A stretch of 64,000 bases of DNA. It comes from Myxococcaceae bacterium JPH2. GTDB taxonomy: Bacteria; Myxococcota; Myxococcia; Myxococcales; Myxococcaceae. The DNA lies in the NCBI GenBank assembly GCA_016458225.1, contig JAEMGR010000005.1, forward strand, positions 186,001-250,000, read 5' to 3'. Below, one piece after another: positions 19,165-27,910 of this stretch; position 1 is the first letter of the stretch; the number at the start of each line of letters is the position of its first letter. A program made the position numbers and the translations under genes. The notes beneath the pieces were generated by a model. The model did not search any database. It was not told where the DNA came from and saw only the letters and a list, made by a program, of their open reading frames with translations.

Positions 19165-20109
19165 ATGTCCCTTCCCCCCGACGTCCCCGAGCCCTGCCTG
19201 GCCCATGCGCCCACGTGGCGCGAGCAAGGCATCGCCATGCCCCTGCCCGCCGTGGACGACGCGGAAGGCGAGCGCCTCCCCACGGGGCTCCCGCGCGTGG
19301 TGGATGCCCACGTGCACCTGTTCCCCGACCGCGTCTTCGAGGCGGTGTGGCGCTGGTTCGACCGGTACGGTTGGCCCATCCGCTACAAGCTGCACACGCC
19401 TCGGGTGCTCTCGTTCCTGCTGGAGCGAGGCGTGAGCCGCGTGGTGGCTCTCCACTACGCGCACAAGCCGGGCATGGCGCGCGCGCTCAACGCCTACGTC
19501 GCGGAGGTGTCACGGGCCGAGCCGCGCGTGGTGGGCCTGGCGACCGTCTTTCCGGGTGAGGAAGGTGCCGGGGAGATTCTGGCGGAGGCCTTCGCGGCGG
19601 GGCTGCGGGGCGTGAAGCTGCACTGCCACGTCCAGGCCTTCGCGCCGGACGCGCCCCAGCTCCACGAGGTGTACGCCGCCTGCGCGCGAGCGGGGCGGCC
19701 GCTCGTCATGCACGCGGGGCGCGAGCCCTCCAGTCCGAGGTACCCGGTCGACCCCCATGCGCTGTGCGCCGCCGAGCGCGTGGAGCGGGTGCTGCGCGAC
19801 CACCCCACGCTCCAGCTCTGCGTGCCGCACCTGGGCGCGGACGAGTTCACGGCCTACGCGCGCCTGCTGGAGCGCTACGACAACCTCTGGCTGGACACGA
19901 CGATGGCGGTGGCCGGCTACTTCCCGGTCCCGCTCCCCCGCGAGGCGCTGACGGTGCGGCCCGAGCGCATCCTGTACGGCACGGACTTCCCCAACCTGCC
20001 CTACGCGTGGGATCGCGAGGTGAAGACGCTGGCCTCCATGGGCTTGAGCGACGCGGTGTTGGAGGGCGTGTTGGGCGCCAATGCCCTGCGGCTTTATGGC
20101 GAAAGCTGA
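19165..20109 (+). CDS. Amidohydrolase-superfamily metal-dependent hydrolase (COG2159-like)
   Basis: A 314-residue TIM-barrel enzyme. DAHVHLFP supplies the first metal His pair; later motifs KLHCHVQ, MHAGREP, HLGADEF and YGTDFPNLPY fit the ACMSD/2-amino-3-carboxymuconate-semialdehyde-decarboxylase-like branch, which performs hydrolysis or decarboxylation with a single metal. The substrate cannot be inferred. I place the start at the ATG at 19165, which is closest to the end of the upstream gene. A clear hairpin follows the stop codon. Confidence 0.88.
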   Translation: MSLPPDVPEPCLAHAPTWREQGIAMPLPAVDDAEGERLPTGLPRVVDAHVHLFPDRVFEAVWRWFDRYGWPIRYKLHTPRVLSFLLERGVSRVVALHYAHKPGMARALNAYVAEVSRAEPRVVGLATVFPGEEGAGEILAEAFAAGLRGVKLHCHVQAFAPDAPQLHEVYAACARAGRPLVMHAGREPSSPRYPVDPHALCAAERVERVLRDHPTLQLCVPHLGADEFTAYARLLERYDNLWLDTTMAVAGYFPVPLPREALTVRPERILYGTDFPNLPYAWDREVKTLASMGLSDAVLEGVLGANALRLYGES

Positions 20110-20158
20110 GCGACGAAGACGCCCGCGGGTGAACGCGACGGGGTGTTGAAAAGTGGCG

Positions 20159-20185
20159 ACGCCCCTTCCGCAATGAAAGGGGCGT
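20159..20185 (+). terminator. Intrinsic terminator after the amidohydrolase gene
   Basis: A perfect 9-bp stem (20159-20167 with 20177-20185) and a 9-base loop are followed by TCCCATCTTC. It is placed correctly to end the upstream operon. Confidence 0.65.
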
Positions 20186-20248
20186 TCCCATCTTCGTGCC
20201 CATAGAATCCGCCGTTCCCGCAGTTGTTGCCCTCCCTGAGGCCCTGCC

Positions 20249-20626
20249 ATGTCTCACATCCTGGTCGTCGATGACGATGCGAGCCACCGCACGCTCATCT
20301 GCGATGCCCTCGAGGAGATGGGCTACCGCACGGAGCAGGCGGGCAATGGCCGCGAGGCGTTGGACCAGCTGGAGGGCGACATGCCGGGCGCGGTGTTGCT
20401 GGACCTGCGCATGCCGGTGATGAGCGGTTGGGGCCTGCTGGACGCGCTGAAGAAGATGCCGCGCGCGCGCGCGCTGCCCATCATCATCATCTCGGGCTAC
20501 GGCTTCGAGTGGGAGGCCGAGCTGGTGGGCGCCGCCGGCTACATCTCCAAGCCCGTGGACCTGGACAAGGTGCGGATGACGGTGCAGCAGATCGTCGGTC
20601 CGCCCGAGATTGCCCTGGTGCACTGA
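20249..20626 (+). CDS. Single-domain response regulator
   Basis: A 125-residue receiver domain with no output domain. The acidic pocket DDD at residues 8-10, phosphoacceptor Asp52 (LLDLRMP), Ser82 and Lys101 (SKP) are all in place, so it should be phosphorylatable. Such stand-alone receivers act through protein contacts, for example in motility or phosphorelays. It lies between two hairpin- or spacer-bounded units and has no adjacent kinase, so its partner is elsewhere. Confidence 0.93.
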   Translation: MSHILVVDDDASHRTLICDALEEMGYRTEQAGNGREALDQLEGDMPGAVLLDLRMPVMSGWGLLDALKKMPRARALPIIIISGYGFEWEAELVGAAGYISKPVDLDKVRMTVQQIVGPPEIALVH

Positions 20627-20689
20627 GCGTCCGTCATCCGGGGGATTGTTCGCCCCACCCAGCCTCGGGTGAGATGGTGGGCACTCTCC

Positions 20690-21511
20690 ATGACGCCCCC
20701 CTCTCCTGCTGACCTGGCCGTCGACGCCCGCGGGCTCGTGAAGCGCTTCGGCGGCTTCACCGCGCTCCAGGGCCTGGACCTCCAGATTCCCCGTGGTGCC
20801 TTCTACGCGTACCTGGGGCCCAACGGCGCCGGCAAGTCCACCTCCATCGCGCTCCTGACCGGCGTGTATGGCCCGGACGCGGGCACCATCCAGATGCTGG
20901 GCATGGACGCCGTTCGCCAGCCCATGGAGGTGAAGCGGCGCGTGGGCGTGGTCCCCGAGGAGCTGAGCCTCTTCGAGCGCCTCACGGGTCGCCAATACCT
21001 CACCTTCTGCGCGCGCATGTACGGCTTGGACGGAGACGAGGCCGCCGCCCGCGCCACCGAGCTGCTGGAGCTGACGGAACTCACGTACAAGGCCGGCTCG
21101 CTGGTGGCCGAGTACTCCAAGGGCATGCGGCGGCGGCTGGCCATCGCGGCGGCGCTCATCCACGCCCCGGAGCTGGTGCTGCTCGATGAGCCCTTCGAGG
21201 GCATCGACGTGCTCGCCGCGGGCGTCATCCGCGAGCTGCTGCGCGAGCTGAGCCGGCGCGGCGTGACGCTGCTGTTGACGACGCACGTGCTGGAGATCGC
21301 CGACCGGCTGGCCACGCACGCCGGAGTCATCCGAGGCGGGCAGATGCTCGACCAGGGGCCGGTGGGCGCACTGCTGGAGCGCCACGGGGCCAGCTCGCTG
21401 GAGGCGGTGTTCGAGAAGCTCATCGCGGTGCCGGCGGCGCGCAACGCGCGGCTGTCTTTCTACGCGGAGGCCCCTGCTCCCGTGGGAGCCCTGCATCGGG
21501 AGTCCGCGTGA
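20690..21511 (+). CDS. ABC transporter ATP-binding protein
   Basis: A 273-residue ABC ATPase: Walker A GPNGAGKST, Q-loop region near VVPEELSLF, signature YSKGMRRRL and Walker B LVLLDEPFEGID. The signature has SKGM in place of LSGGQ, common in ABC-2-type exporters. I chose the ATG at 20690 over a GTG seven codons upstream. Its stop overlaps the GTG start of the permease gene by 4 bases, which means translational coupling. The cargo is unknown. Confidence 0.94.
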   Translation: MTPPSPADLAVDARGLVKRFGGFTALQGLDLQIPRGAFYAYLGPNGAGKSTSIALLTGVYGPDAGTIQMLGMDAVRQPMEVKRRVGVVPEELSLFERLTGRQYLTFCARMYGLDGDEAAARATELLELTELTYKAGSLVAEYSKGMRRRLAIAAALIHAPELVLLDEPFEGIDVLAAGVIRELLRELSRRGVTLLLTTHVLEIADRLATHAGVIRGGQMLDQGPVGALLERHGASSLEAVFEKLIAVPAARNARLSFYAEAPAPVGALHRESA

Positions 21512-23163
21512 ACCGCCCTCCCGTTCCAGGGTTCTTCCAACACCTGCTGCTGCTCTGGGACCTGCGCCTGCGCATCGGGTTGAACCGCGGCCCGGGGCGC
21601 AGCCGGCTCCTGGCCGTGGGCGCGTTCCTCGGGTCCAGCGCGCCGGGCGTGTTCCTGGGGTTGTTCTTCTTCAAGCTGATGCGGCTGGGGCCCATCGCGA
21701 ACAGCAACGTGTGGCCGTACTTCATCCTCAACCTGCTGTGCTTCGTCACGGCGGCGACGTGGGTGACGTGGCCGCTCTTGTCCGCCGGCGTGGATGACCA
21801 TTCCGAACTCAGCCGCTACGCGGCGTTCCCCATCTCACCGTTCCGCCTGCTCATCGCGTCCACCGTTTCGAGCCTCTTCGAGCCGCGCGCGCTCGTGTTC
21901 TACGCGCCCCTCACGGGAGCGGCGTTGGGCTACGCGTCGGTGTACCGGCTGGCGGCGCCCTGGCTCGCGGTGGTGCTGTACGTGCTCTTCGCGCTCTTGT
22001 GCGCGGCGTGGAGCCGCGTGGGCCTCTACGCCGTCATCAACGTGCTGCGCGAGAAGCACAGCGCGGAGATCATGGGCGGCGGACTGGTGGCCTTCCTCGT
22101 GGGCGCGTCGTTCATCCCGCCCATCGACACGTCGTGGCTGACCGCGGTGGGCGAGGCCGGCGTCAGCGCGCTGGACATGACGCTCATCATCAACGCGGCG
22201 GTGGCGCTCGGGCGCGTGCCCCCTGGCTTCTTCGGAGATGGGCTGGGTCAGCTCGCCTGGGGACGCCCCGGCGTGGCGCTCATCGAGGCGGGCGGCCTGC
22301 TCTTCTTCACCGTGCTTGGCATGGCCGTGGCCTACGCGCTGCTCATGCGCTTCCACAAGCAGGCGGGCCGCGCGGGCCCTCAGCTCAAGGAGTCGCAGGA
22401 CCGCGATCCGTTCTCACGCACGCGCACGCGCTACGACACGTTGGTGGCGCGCGAGGTGCTGGACCTGTGGCGCAACCCGCGCGCGCGGCTGCTGGCCTCG
22501 GTGCCGTTCATCCTCGGCATCCTGCTCAAGCTCCTGTCTGGCCGAGACCTCTTCGTGTACCTGCTGGGCCGGAGCGCGGATGCGTGGGTGATGGGCGGCC
22601 TGTGCATCTACGGCGCGGTGGTCATCGCCTCCACGTTCTCGCAGAACACCTTCGCGTATGACGGGCAGGGCTTCGCCGCGTTCCTGGCCGCGCCGCTCGA
22701 GCTCGCGGACGTGCTGCGCGCGAAGAACCGCGTGCAGGGCCTGGCCGCCGTGCTGATGGCGGTGCTGGTGGGCATCTTCTACCGGCTGTACTTCGGGTTC
22801 GGCACGCCGGTGGACTTCCTGTGCGCCATGGGCGCGGTGGTGGCGGTGGTGCCCGTGCTCTTGGCCGCGGGCAACTTCCTGTCGCTGTACTTCCCGGTGA
22901 AGTTCCACGCGAACCTCAAGCGGCGCGACAAGGTCCCGCTCACCGCGTCGATGCTCGGCATCCTCGCGGCGAGCCTCGGCTGCATGCCCTTCGGCTGGGC
23001 GCTGCGGTTGGCGGGCAAGGCGGGCCCCACCTGGCAGTCGTGGGTGATGATCGTGCTGTGCGCCGGCCTCTACGGAATGCTGTACCGCGCGGTGCTTCCC
23101 TGGGCCATGCGCCTGCTCGACCTGCGGAGGGAGATTGTCCTGCGCGCGGTGACCCGAGAGTAG
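21508..23163 (+). CDS. ABC-2-type permease partner
   Basis: A 551-residue polytopic membrane protein with roughly ten to twelve hydrophobic segments and a central charged loop (about 285-310). The start is the GTG at 21508 inside the stop of the ATPase gene, so the two make one exporter. A long two-bundle permease with one ATPase could function as a dimer. Nothing nearby identifies the substrate. The gene is convergent with the VWA gene. Confidence 0.9.
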   Translation: MNRPPVPGFFQHLLLLWDLRLRIGLNRGPGRSRLLAVGAFLGSSAPGVFLGLFFFKLMRLGPIANSNVWPYFILNLLCFVTAATWVTWPLLSAGVDDHSELSRYAAFPISPFRLLIASTVSSLFEPRALVFYAPLTGAALGYASVYRLAAPWLAVVLYVLFALLCAAWSRVGLYAVINVLREKHSAEIMGGGLVAFLVGASFIPPIDTSWLTAVGEAGVSALDMTLIINAAVALGRVPPGFFGDGLGQLAWGRPGVALIEAGGLLFFTVLGMAVAYALLMRFHKQAGRAGPQLKESQDRDPFSRTRTRYDTLVAREVLDLWRNPRARLLASVPFILGILLKLLSGRDLFVYLLGRSADAWVMGGLCIYGAVVIASTFSQNTFAYDGQGFAAFLAAPLELADVLRAKNRVQGLAAVLMAVLVGIFYRLYFGFGTPVDFLCAMGAVVAVVPVLLAAGNFLSLYFPVKFHANLKRRDKVPLTASMLGILAASLGCMPFGWALRLAGKAGPTWQSWVMIVLCAGLYGMLYRAVLPWAMRLLDLRREIVLRAVTRE

Positions 23164-23183
23164 CCACCGCGCACAGGAGACAC

Positions 23184-24410
23184 TCAGTAGGCCACGCCGA
23201 ACTTGCTGGCCTGCTTCTTCACGCTGTCCATGACGTTGGTGTCGAAGGCGTCCTTCTTGGTCGACGCGTTGCGAGTGAGCCACGCGTCGCGGTCAGCAGA
23301 CAGCTTCGCGGCCTTCTCCTCCAGGGTCTTCCGCTCGGCGCCGAGCTGCTTCACCTTCGCGGCCTGGGCCTCCTTCGTCATGCCCTGAAGCTCCATGGGC
23401 ACCTCGTCGTCGCGCAGCGTCGCCAGCTCCGTGGGCTTCTCCACCAGGTCCACCGCGCCTCCCACCGCCACGGGAGCACTGCTCACGGCGGCGGGCGCCG
23501 CGCCTGAACTCGCGCCGCGGGACTTCTTCATGAAGCTGATGCGCTCCGCCGCCGCCTCCGGGGCAAGCTCCTTCATGGCGTCCGCGCGAGCGCGGTTCGC
23601 GACCTGGGCCTCGTGCTTGCCGGCGTACAGCGTCTTGGTGGCCAGCTCGGCGCTCACCTTGGACAACTCCGCGTCATACGGGGTCGCCACGGCCACCATG
23701 CCTCCGGACTGCGCGATGGTGTCGAACGTGCCATCGGTCAGCTTGGCCACGTAGCGCCAGGACTCCTCGGTGGAGGGGTCCTCACCGCAGCGGACGGTGT
23801 TCACCACGATGTGCCGCTCGCGGGCCGCTCCCGCCCACTTCTTGAAGTTCCACGCGTCGTGCCGGTCGGCCGGCGGCGCGTCTCCCACCAGGAAGATGAC
23901 CTTCATCACCTCACGCTGCTGGCTCCACTTCAGGAGCGACACCGCCTCGCCGAGGCCGCGGCCCACGTGCTCGGGAGTGTCGCCGCCGCCATCCGCATCC
24001 AGCTTGCGCAGCTGCGCGAACACCGAGTCGAGGTCATCGGTCAGGTCGAACCGCTTCGTCACATAGGCATCGCCCACGTCGCGGTACGCCACCAGCGCCA
24101 CCTTGAGGCGCGGCGTGGGCTTTCCCTCGGAGATGCGGGACGCGATGGAGAAGATCTTCTGCTTGGCGCCCTCCAGCAGTCCGCCCATCGAGCCCGTCGT
24201 ATCCAGCACGAACGCGACCTCGATTTCAGGCCGAGGTGCCTGGGCCTGCCGGGAGTCCATCTGCGACACCTCGGGCTTCGGCTTCGGGTCCGCGATGGGC
24301 GCGCGCGACTCCGGCGGAGGAGGCGCGGCCTGCGCGAGGAGGGGAACAGCGGACAGGGCGGTGGCGAGCGCGGCCGTCCACGCGGCGCGCGAGAAGGACT
24401 TCAGGTTCAT
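23184..24410 (-). CDS. Secreted von Willebrand factor A domain protein
   Basis: A 408-residue protein with a Sec signal peptide (ending near LLAQAAP), a Pro-rich linker, and a VWA domain from about residue 60 to 250 with an intact metal-ion-dependent adhesion site beginning DTTGSM. The C-terminal ~130 residues are helical and charged, probably a coiled coil (KAAKLSADRDAWL). VWA domains mediate metal-dependent protein contacts. The ATG at 24410 follows CTGGAGAA. It is divergent from a lipoprotein gene 213 bases away. Confidence 0.88.
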   Translation of the reverse strand: MNLKSFSRAAWTAALATALSAVPLLAQAAPPPPESRAPIADPKPKPEVSQMDSRQAQAPRPEIEVAFVLDTTGSMGGLLEGAKQKIFSIASRISEGKPTPRLKVALVAYRDVGDAYVTKRFDLTDDLDSVFAQLRKLDADGGGDTPEHVGRGLGEAVSLLKWSQQREVMKVIFLVGDAPPADRHDAWNFKKWAGAARERHIVVNTVRCGEDPSTEESWRYVAKLTDGTFDTIAQSGGMVAVATPYDAELSKVSAELATKTLYAGKHEAQVANRARADAMKELAPEAAAERISFMKKSRGASSGAAPAAVSSAPVAVGGAVDLVEKPTELATLRDDEVPMELQGMTKEAQAAKVKQLGAERKTLEEKAAKLSADRDAWLTRNASTKKDAFDTNVMDSVKKQASKFGVAY

Positions 24411-24623
24411 GGGGCGTTCTCCAGCAGGCGGGCGCCCGGAAACGGCCCTGCTCGGGCGCCTCCCCCTGGAACGGGCGAGCCCGCCAGAAGGTCTACGCCT
24501 CATGCGAGATACTTTCCGCGCGCCCCCGAGATGTTCCGGGGCGCACGGCCCTGCAACGAGTGCTTGCCGCACCGCGATGCGCGGCCCATGCTGACACCGC
24601 TCCAACCCCCAGGAGGCTCAGCC

Positions 24624-25343
24624 ATGCCGAACCCCTTCCGGCGCCTCGTCGTCCTCACCGCCATGCTCGTCACGGGGATGGGATGCGGTAGCGGACCGTA
24701 CTATCGACTCGACTGGAGTCTGCCCGACACGGTGACGCTCGTGCCCGGTGAGTCCACGACGATTCCCGTGTCTGTGCGGCGCGTGGCCAGCGTGCAAGGC
24801 GAGACGCACATCACGCTCCAGAACGCCCCCGCCGGTGTGACGCTCGCCCCCGACGTCACCATCCCCGAGGGACAGGACTCGGTCTCCGCGACGCCCACGC
24901 TCTCCGTCGCCACGGGCACGGGCGCGAGCCTCCAGAACGTCAGCCAGATGCTGCTCGTGGCCGAGGACCCCGCCAACGACTTCGCCTCGGGCAGCCGCAT
25001 CTACCTGTCCGTGCTGGCCCCGCCCGCGCCGCAGCCGGAGTTCTCGGTCTCGGTGGAGCCGCGACAGGTGGACTTCGCCCCCGGCCAGCGCAAGGAGGTG
25101 ACCATCACCGTCACGCGCGCGGCGGGCTTCACGGGGCCGCTCACCGTGTCGCTCGACACGCCGGTCAAGCGCATCACGTTGGATCCGCTCACCTTCTCAC
25201 CGGACCAGACGAGCGCGACCATTTCCGTGCGCGTGGAGCCCGGCGTCAGCCCCATCCCGGTGCCCACCCGGCTCGTCGTCACCTCCGAGACGGGCGCGAA
25301 GGCCACCACCGGAATGACGTTCAACGTCCGCCAGGTGAACTGA
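24624..25343 (+). CDS. Lipoprotein with two Ig-like/beta domains
   Basis: A 239-residue protein. A signal sequence ends in a lipobox-like VTGMGC. The rest is beta-rich and contains two similar halves, each opening with phrases like VTLVPGESTTIPVSV and VDFAPGQRKEVTITV, typical of Ig-fold or Calx-beta-like domains. AGGAGG at good spacing fixes the ATG at 24624. It is probably a surface or periplasmic adhesion-type domain protein; no ligand can be named. Confidence 0.8.
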   Translation: MPNPFRRLVVLTAMLVTGMGCGSGPYYRLDWSLPDTVTLVPGESTTIPVSVRRVASVQGETHITLQNAPAGVTLAPDVTIPEGQDSVSATPTLSVATGTGASLQNVSQMLLVAEDPANDFASGSRIYLSVLAPPAPQPEFSVSVEPRQVDFAPGQRKEVTITVTRAAGFTGPLTVSLDTPVKRITLDPLTFSPDQTSATISVRVEPGVSPIPVPTRLVVTSETGAKATTGMTFNVRQVN

Positions 25344-25351
25344 CGACGCGA

Positions 25352-25378
25352 GGCCCGTGAGCACTTCGCTCACGGGCC
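25352..25378. terminator. Strong hairpin between convergent genes
   Basis: A perfect 11-bp stem (25352-25362 with 25368-25378) with a 5-base loop lies 9 bases after the lipoprotein stop and 14 before the pirin stop. It serves both strands. Confidence 0.75.
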
Positions 25379-25391
25379 CCGTCGTGTGACC

Positions 25392-26087
25392 TCACGCGAG
25401 GTCGAACAGCAACGCCTCCATGGGCGTCTCGGCGATGAGCGTCAGCGCCTGCTCCTCCGACACCGCCACGCCGTCCCCTTCCTTCACGCGGACGCCGTTG
25501 AACGTCCCCGAGCCACGCGCCACCTGCAGCCAGGCGTGACGGCCCGGCGCGAGCGTGAAGCGGGCCTCCTCACCCTTCCCGAGCAACGTGCCGTAGAGCG
25601 CCACGTCCTGGTGCACCGTCACCGAGCCCTCGCGCCCGTCTGGCGCGGCCAGGAGGCGGAAGCGTCCCTGTCGCTCCTCGGGCGCGAAGCGCTTCTGCTC
25701 ATAGCTGGGCTCCAGCCCCGGACGCTCCGGGAGGATCCAGATCTGCAGCAGGCGCAGGGGCTCGTCGGACGCGTTCTGCTCGCTGTGCCGCACGCCCGTC
25801 CCCGCCGTCATGCGCTGCACCTCGCCCGGACCGATGACACCGTGCGTGCCCATGCTGTCGCGGTGCTCCACCTTGCCGTCGAGCACGTAGGTGATGATCT
25901 CCATGTCCCGGTGCGGATGCGTCCCGAAGCCCCGGCGCGGCGCCACCCAGTCGTCGTTGATGACGCGCAGCGAGCGGAAGCCCATGAAGTTCGGGTCGTG
26001 GTAGTCCGCGAAGGAAAACGTGTGGTGCGTGTCCAACCAGCCATGGTCAGCGTGGCCTCGGGACTCAGCGGTTCGCAGGTAGAGCAT
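25392..26087 (-). CDS. Pirin family protein
   Basis: A 231-residue double-cupin protein. The pirin N-domain metal site is visible: FGTHPHRDMEIITYVLDG and later VEHRDS, with GTGVRHSEQN further on. Bacterial pirins have quercetinase activity or act as regulators; neither can be assigned here. AAGGAG six bases ahead of the ATG at 26087 marks the start. It is divergent from nothing; the next gene upstream (YceI) reads the same way. Confidence 0.95.
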   Translation of the reverse strand: MLYLRTAESRGHADHGWLDTHHTFSFADYHDPNFMGFRSLRVINDDWVAPRRGFGTHPHRDMEIITYVLDGKVEHRDSMGTHGVIGPGEVQRMTAGTGVRHSEQNASDEPLRLLQIWILPERPGLEPSYEQKRFAPEERQGRFRLLAAPDGREGSVTVHQDVALYGTLLGKGEEARFTLAPGRHAWLQVARGSGTFNGVRVKEGDGVAVSEEQALTLIAETPMEALLFDLA

Positions 26088-26167
26088 CTCCAACTCCTTC
26101 TTTCTTGTTGCAACTCAGATGCATGAAGCCGCCGGACGATTCGTGCGGGAGGCGACCCGCCGAGCGC

Positions 26168-26683
26168 TCAAGCCGCCTTGTCGGATGCGGCGGCGTGCGC
26201 GGGCACCGCCTGCACATCCAGGGAGATGTCCACGCGCTCCCCCACGAGCACGCCGCCGGTCTCCATTGCCTGGTTCCAGGTCAGGCCAAACGCCTTGCGG
26301 TCCAGGTGCGTGCTCGCCTGGAAGGCGAAGCGCTCGGTGCCGAAGGGATCCTTCACGCGCCCGAGCAGCTCCGCGTCCAGCACCACCTCGCGCGTGACAT
26401 CCCGAACGGTGAGCTCGCCCACGACGCGATAGCGCGCGGCGCCCGCCGCTTCGACCCGCGTGCTGCGGAAGATGAGCTTGGGGAACGCGGCCACATCGAA
26501 GAAGTCTTGCGAGCGCAGGTGGTTGTCCCGCGCCTCCACGCCCGTGTCGATGCTCGCCGCGTCCAGCTTCACCTCCACCGATGCGCGCGTGAGGTCGTCC
26601 CCGTTCAACACCAGCTTCCCGGCGAAGCGCGTGAAGCGGCCGTGCACCTTGGCCACCACCATGTGCCGCACCGTGAAGCCCAC
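26168..26683 (-). CDS. YceI-family protein, 5' end interrupted
   Basis: The remaining open frame codes for 171 residues of the YceI lipocalin-like fold (GFTVRHMVVAKVHGRF near its start, then NHLRSQDFFD and the DVTREV strand), a family that binds isoprenoid-like molecules. It opens only with a GTG at 26683 that has no ribosome-binding site. The family N-terminal strand (TWQLDTTHTT) lies upstream in the same frame but behind a TAG codon. The protein could be made in shortened form from the GTG, or the gene could be inactive. Members are usually periplasmic, but this copy has no signal peptide, like other cytoplasmic myxobacterial and actinobacterial forms. Confidence 0.75.
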   Translation of the reverse strand: MGFTVRHMVVAKVHGRFTRFAGKLVLNGDDLTRASVEVKLDAASIDTGVEARDNHLRSQDFFDVAAFPKLIFRSTRVEAAGAARYRVVGELTVRDVTREVVLDAELLGRVKDPFGTERFAFQASTHLDRKAFGLTWNQAMETGGVLVGERVDISLDVQAVPAHAAASDKAA

Positions 26684-26725
26684 CGTCGTGTGTGTCGTGT
26701 CGAGCTGCCAGGTCTAGATGGCCAT
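26684..26725 (-). other. Apparent original start of the YceI gene with in-frame TAG
   Basis: An ATG at 26725 is preceded by GAGGAGGGCCC, a near-perfect ribosome-binding site. Its first codons are ATG GCC ATC TAG, then codons for TWQLDTTHTT leading without a break into the YceI frame. The TAG occupies 26714-26716. Confidence 0.7.
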
Positions 26726-26956
26726 GGGCCCTCCTCGGATTCCGTGTTCGCGACTGAGCCCCCAGAGCAACCGCCGGGCCATGCGTAACCTGCTGGAATC
26801 ACGTCACCGCAGGATGAGGCCCGGTCGAATTCATCTCATTTCGATAGCATTCCCCTGTCGTTTGGAGAGAGGTCGGGCGATAGGCCCGTCGCTCGCTCTC
26901 GGGCGTCAGCCGGGCGGTACCGGCGGCGTCGGCGCGGCGCTACGTTGAGGAGAGCC

Positions 26957-27334
26957 ATGAACATCGACCCAACCAGACGGCAGGCCGCGCGCGCGGCGCT
27001 CGCGCTCGACGACGAGGCGCTGCTGAAGGCCTGCGAGGTGGACTACTTCATCGCCTCGGGCCCGGGCGGGCAGCACCGCAACACCACGGCCAGCGGCGTG
27101 CGGCTCACGCACGCGCCCACGGAACTCTCCGTCACCGCCACCGAGCGGCGTAGCCAATCGCAGAACAAGGACACCGCCGTGCGACGCCTGCGCGAGGGCC
27201 TCCAGGCGCTCACCTTCGTGCCCAAGGTCCGCAAGGCCACCCGACCCACCGCGGGCTCCAAACGACGCCGGCTGGATGCCAAGCGTCGCACCTCGGAGAA
27301 GAAATCCGCACGAGGTGGAAAGGACGGATGGTGA
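26957..27334 (+). CDS. Release-factor-like GGQ protein (ribosome rescue or stalled peptidyl-tRNA hydrolase)
   Basis: A 125-residue protein with the peptide-release GGQ motif (Gly37-Gly38-Gln39, in SGPGGQHRNT) and a strongly basic C-terminal tail rich in Lys and Arg. It lacks the codon-recognition domain of RF1/RF2. This is the layout of ArfB/ICT1-like rescue factors, whose basic tail enters the empty mRNA channel of stalled ribosomes; related short 'RF-like' proteins are less characterised. GAGGAG precedes the ATG at 26957. Confidence 0.85.
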   Translation: MNIDPTRRQAARAALALDDEALLKACEVDYFIASGPGGQHRNTTASGVRLTHAPTELSVTATERRSQSQNKDTAVRRLREGLQALTFVPKVRKATRPTAGSKRRRLDAKRRTSEKKSARGGKDGW

Positions 27335-27342
27335 GGCGCGGA

Positions 27343-27363
27343 CACGCGGATTCACTCCGCGTG
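27343..27363 (+). terminator. Hairpin after the release-factor-like gene
   Basis: A perfect 8-bp stem (27343-27350 with 27356-27363) and a 5-base loop begin 9 bases after the stop. No U-tract is present. Confidence 0.5.
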
Positions 27364-27465
27364 ACGACCCGTCGCAGCAAGGGTTCGTAAACTTTGCGAC
27401 CCCGCAGAGATTGCGTACCGCACCCGCTTGCGCGCCCTCCGCGCGAGCTGTCGCGCCCGCGAAGA

Positions 27466-27483
27466 ATGACAAGGGTTTGTCAT
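27466..27483. promoter_or_regulatory. Inverted repeat upstream of the pilus operon
   Basis: A perfect 7-bp inverted repeat, ATGACAA and TTGTCAT around GGGT, lies 44 bases upstream of the first pilus-operon gene. It is a candidate operator or leader hairpin. No sigma-54 -24/-12 element is apparent nearby. Confidence 0.4.
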
Positions 27484-27526
27484 CACGGCGCGCAGGGCAC
27501 GGTGCGTGCAGCCTTGGGCGCCACCC

Positions 27527-27910
27527 ATGGCCCCCCTCCATTCCGTCTCCTCTCCTTGCACGCTCCGTCACGCGCACGCGCGGTCGGTGTCGCCGCGAGC
27601 GTGGCGCTGGGCTCCGCTCTGCCTGGCCCTGCTGGCTCCTCTCGCGTGGGCAGAACCCACTGAGTTCACCCAGGCCGCCGCGACGGCAGAGGTCGCCTCC
27701 GGAACGGTCCGCGTGCAGAAGGACCACGACGTGGCCCTCACGGTGCGCGGCGCCGAGCGCGTGCAGGTCAGCGCGCCGGAGACCGCACAGGCCGGCATCA
27801 CCGAGCCGGATCAAATCGGCATCAACGGCCTGAGCCCGGGCACGACGACGGTGCTCGTGTGGCGCAAGGGAGTGCGTCCGCTGCGGATGACCGTCGAGGT
27901 GACGCGGTGA
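27527..27910 (+). CDS. Secreted protein with pilus/secretin N-terminal domain
   Basis: A 127-residue protein with a long, Arg-rich signal region ending near LAPLAWAEP and one small beta domain resembling the N-terminal domain of T2SS/T3SS secretin-type and Flp pilus proteins (core GTVRVQKDHDVALTV ... TTVLVWRKG). Such domains mediate assembly contacts in the periplasm. Its stop codon overlaps the GTG of the next gene by 4 bases, which places it first in the minor-pilin operon. The ATG at 27527 is preferred, but the start is not certain. Confidence 0.75.
   Translation: MAPLHSVSSPCTLRHAHARSVSPRAWRWAPLCLALLAPLAWAEPTEFTQAAATAEVASGTVRVQKDHDVALTVRGAERVQVSAPETAQAGITEPDQIGINGLSPGTTTVLVWRKGVRPLRMTVEVTR

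Noticed and set aside
27364-27526. Sigma-54 promoter for the pilus operon
   Set aside because: No TGGC-N8-TTGC-type element at correct spacing could be found.
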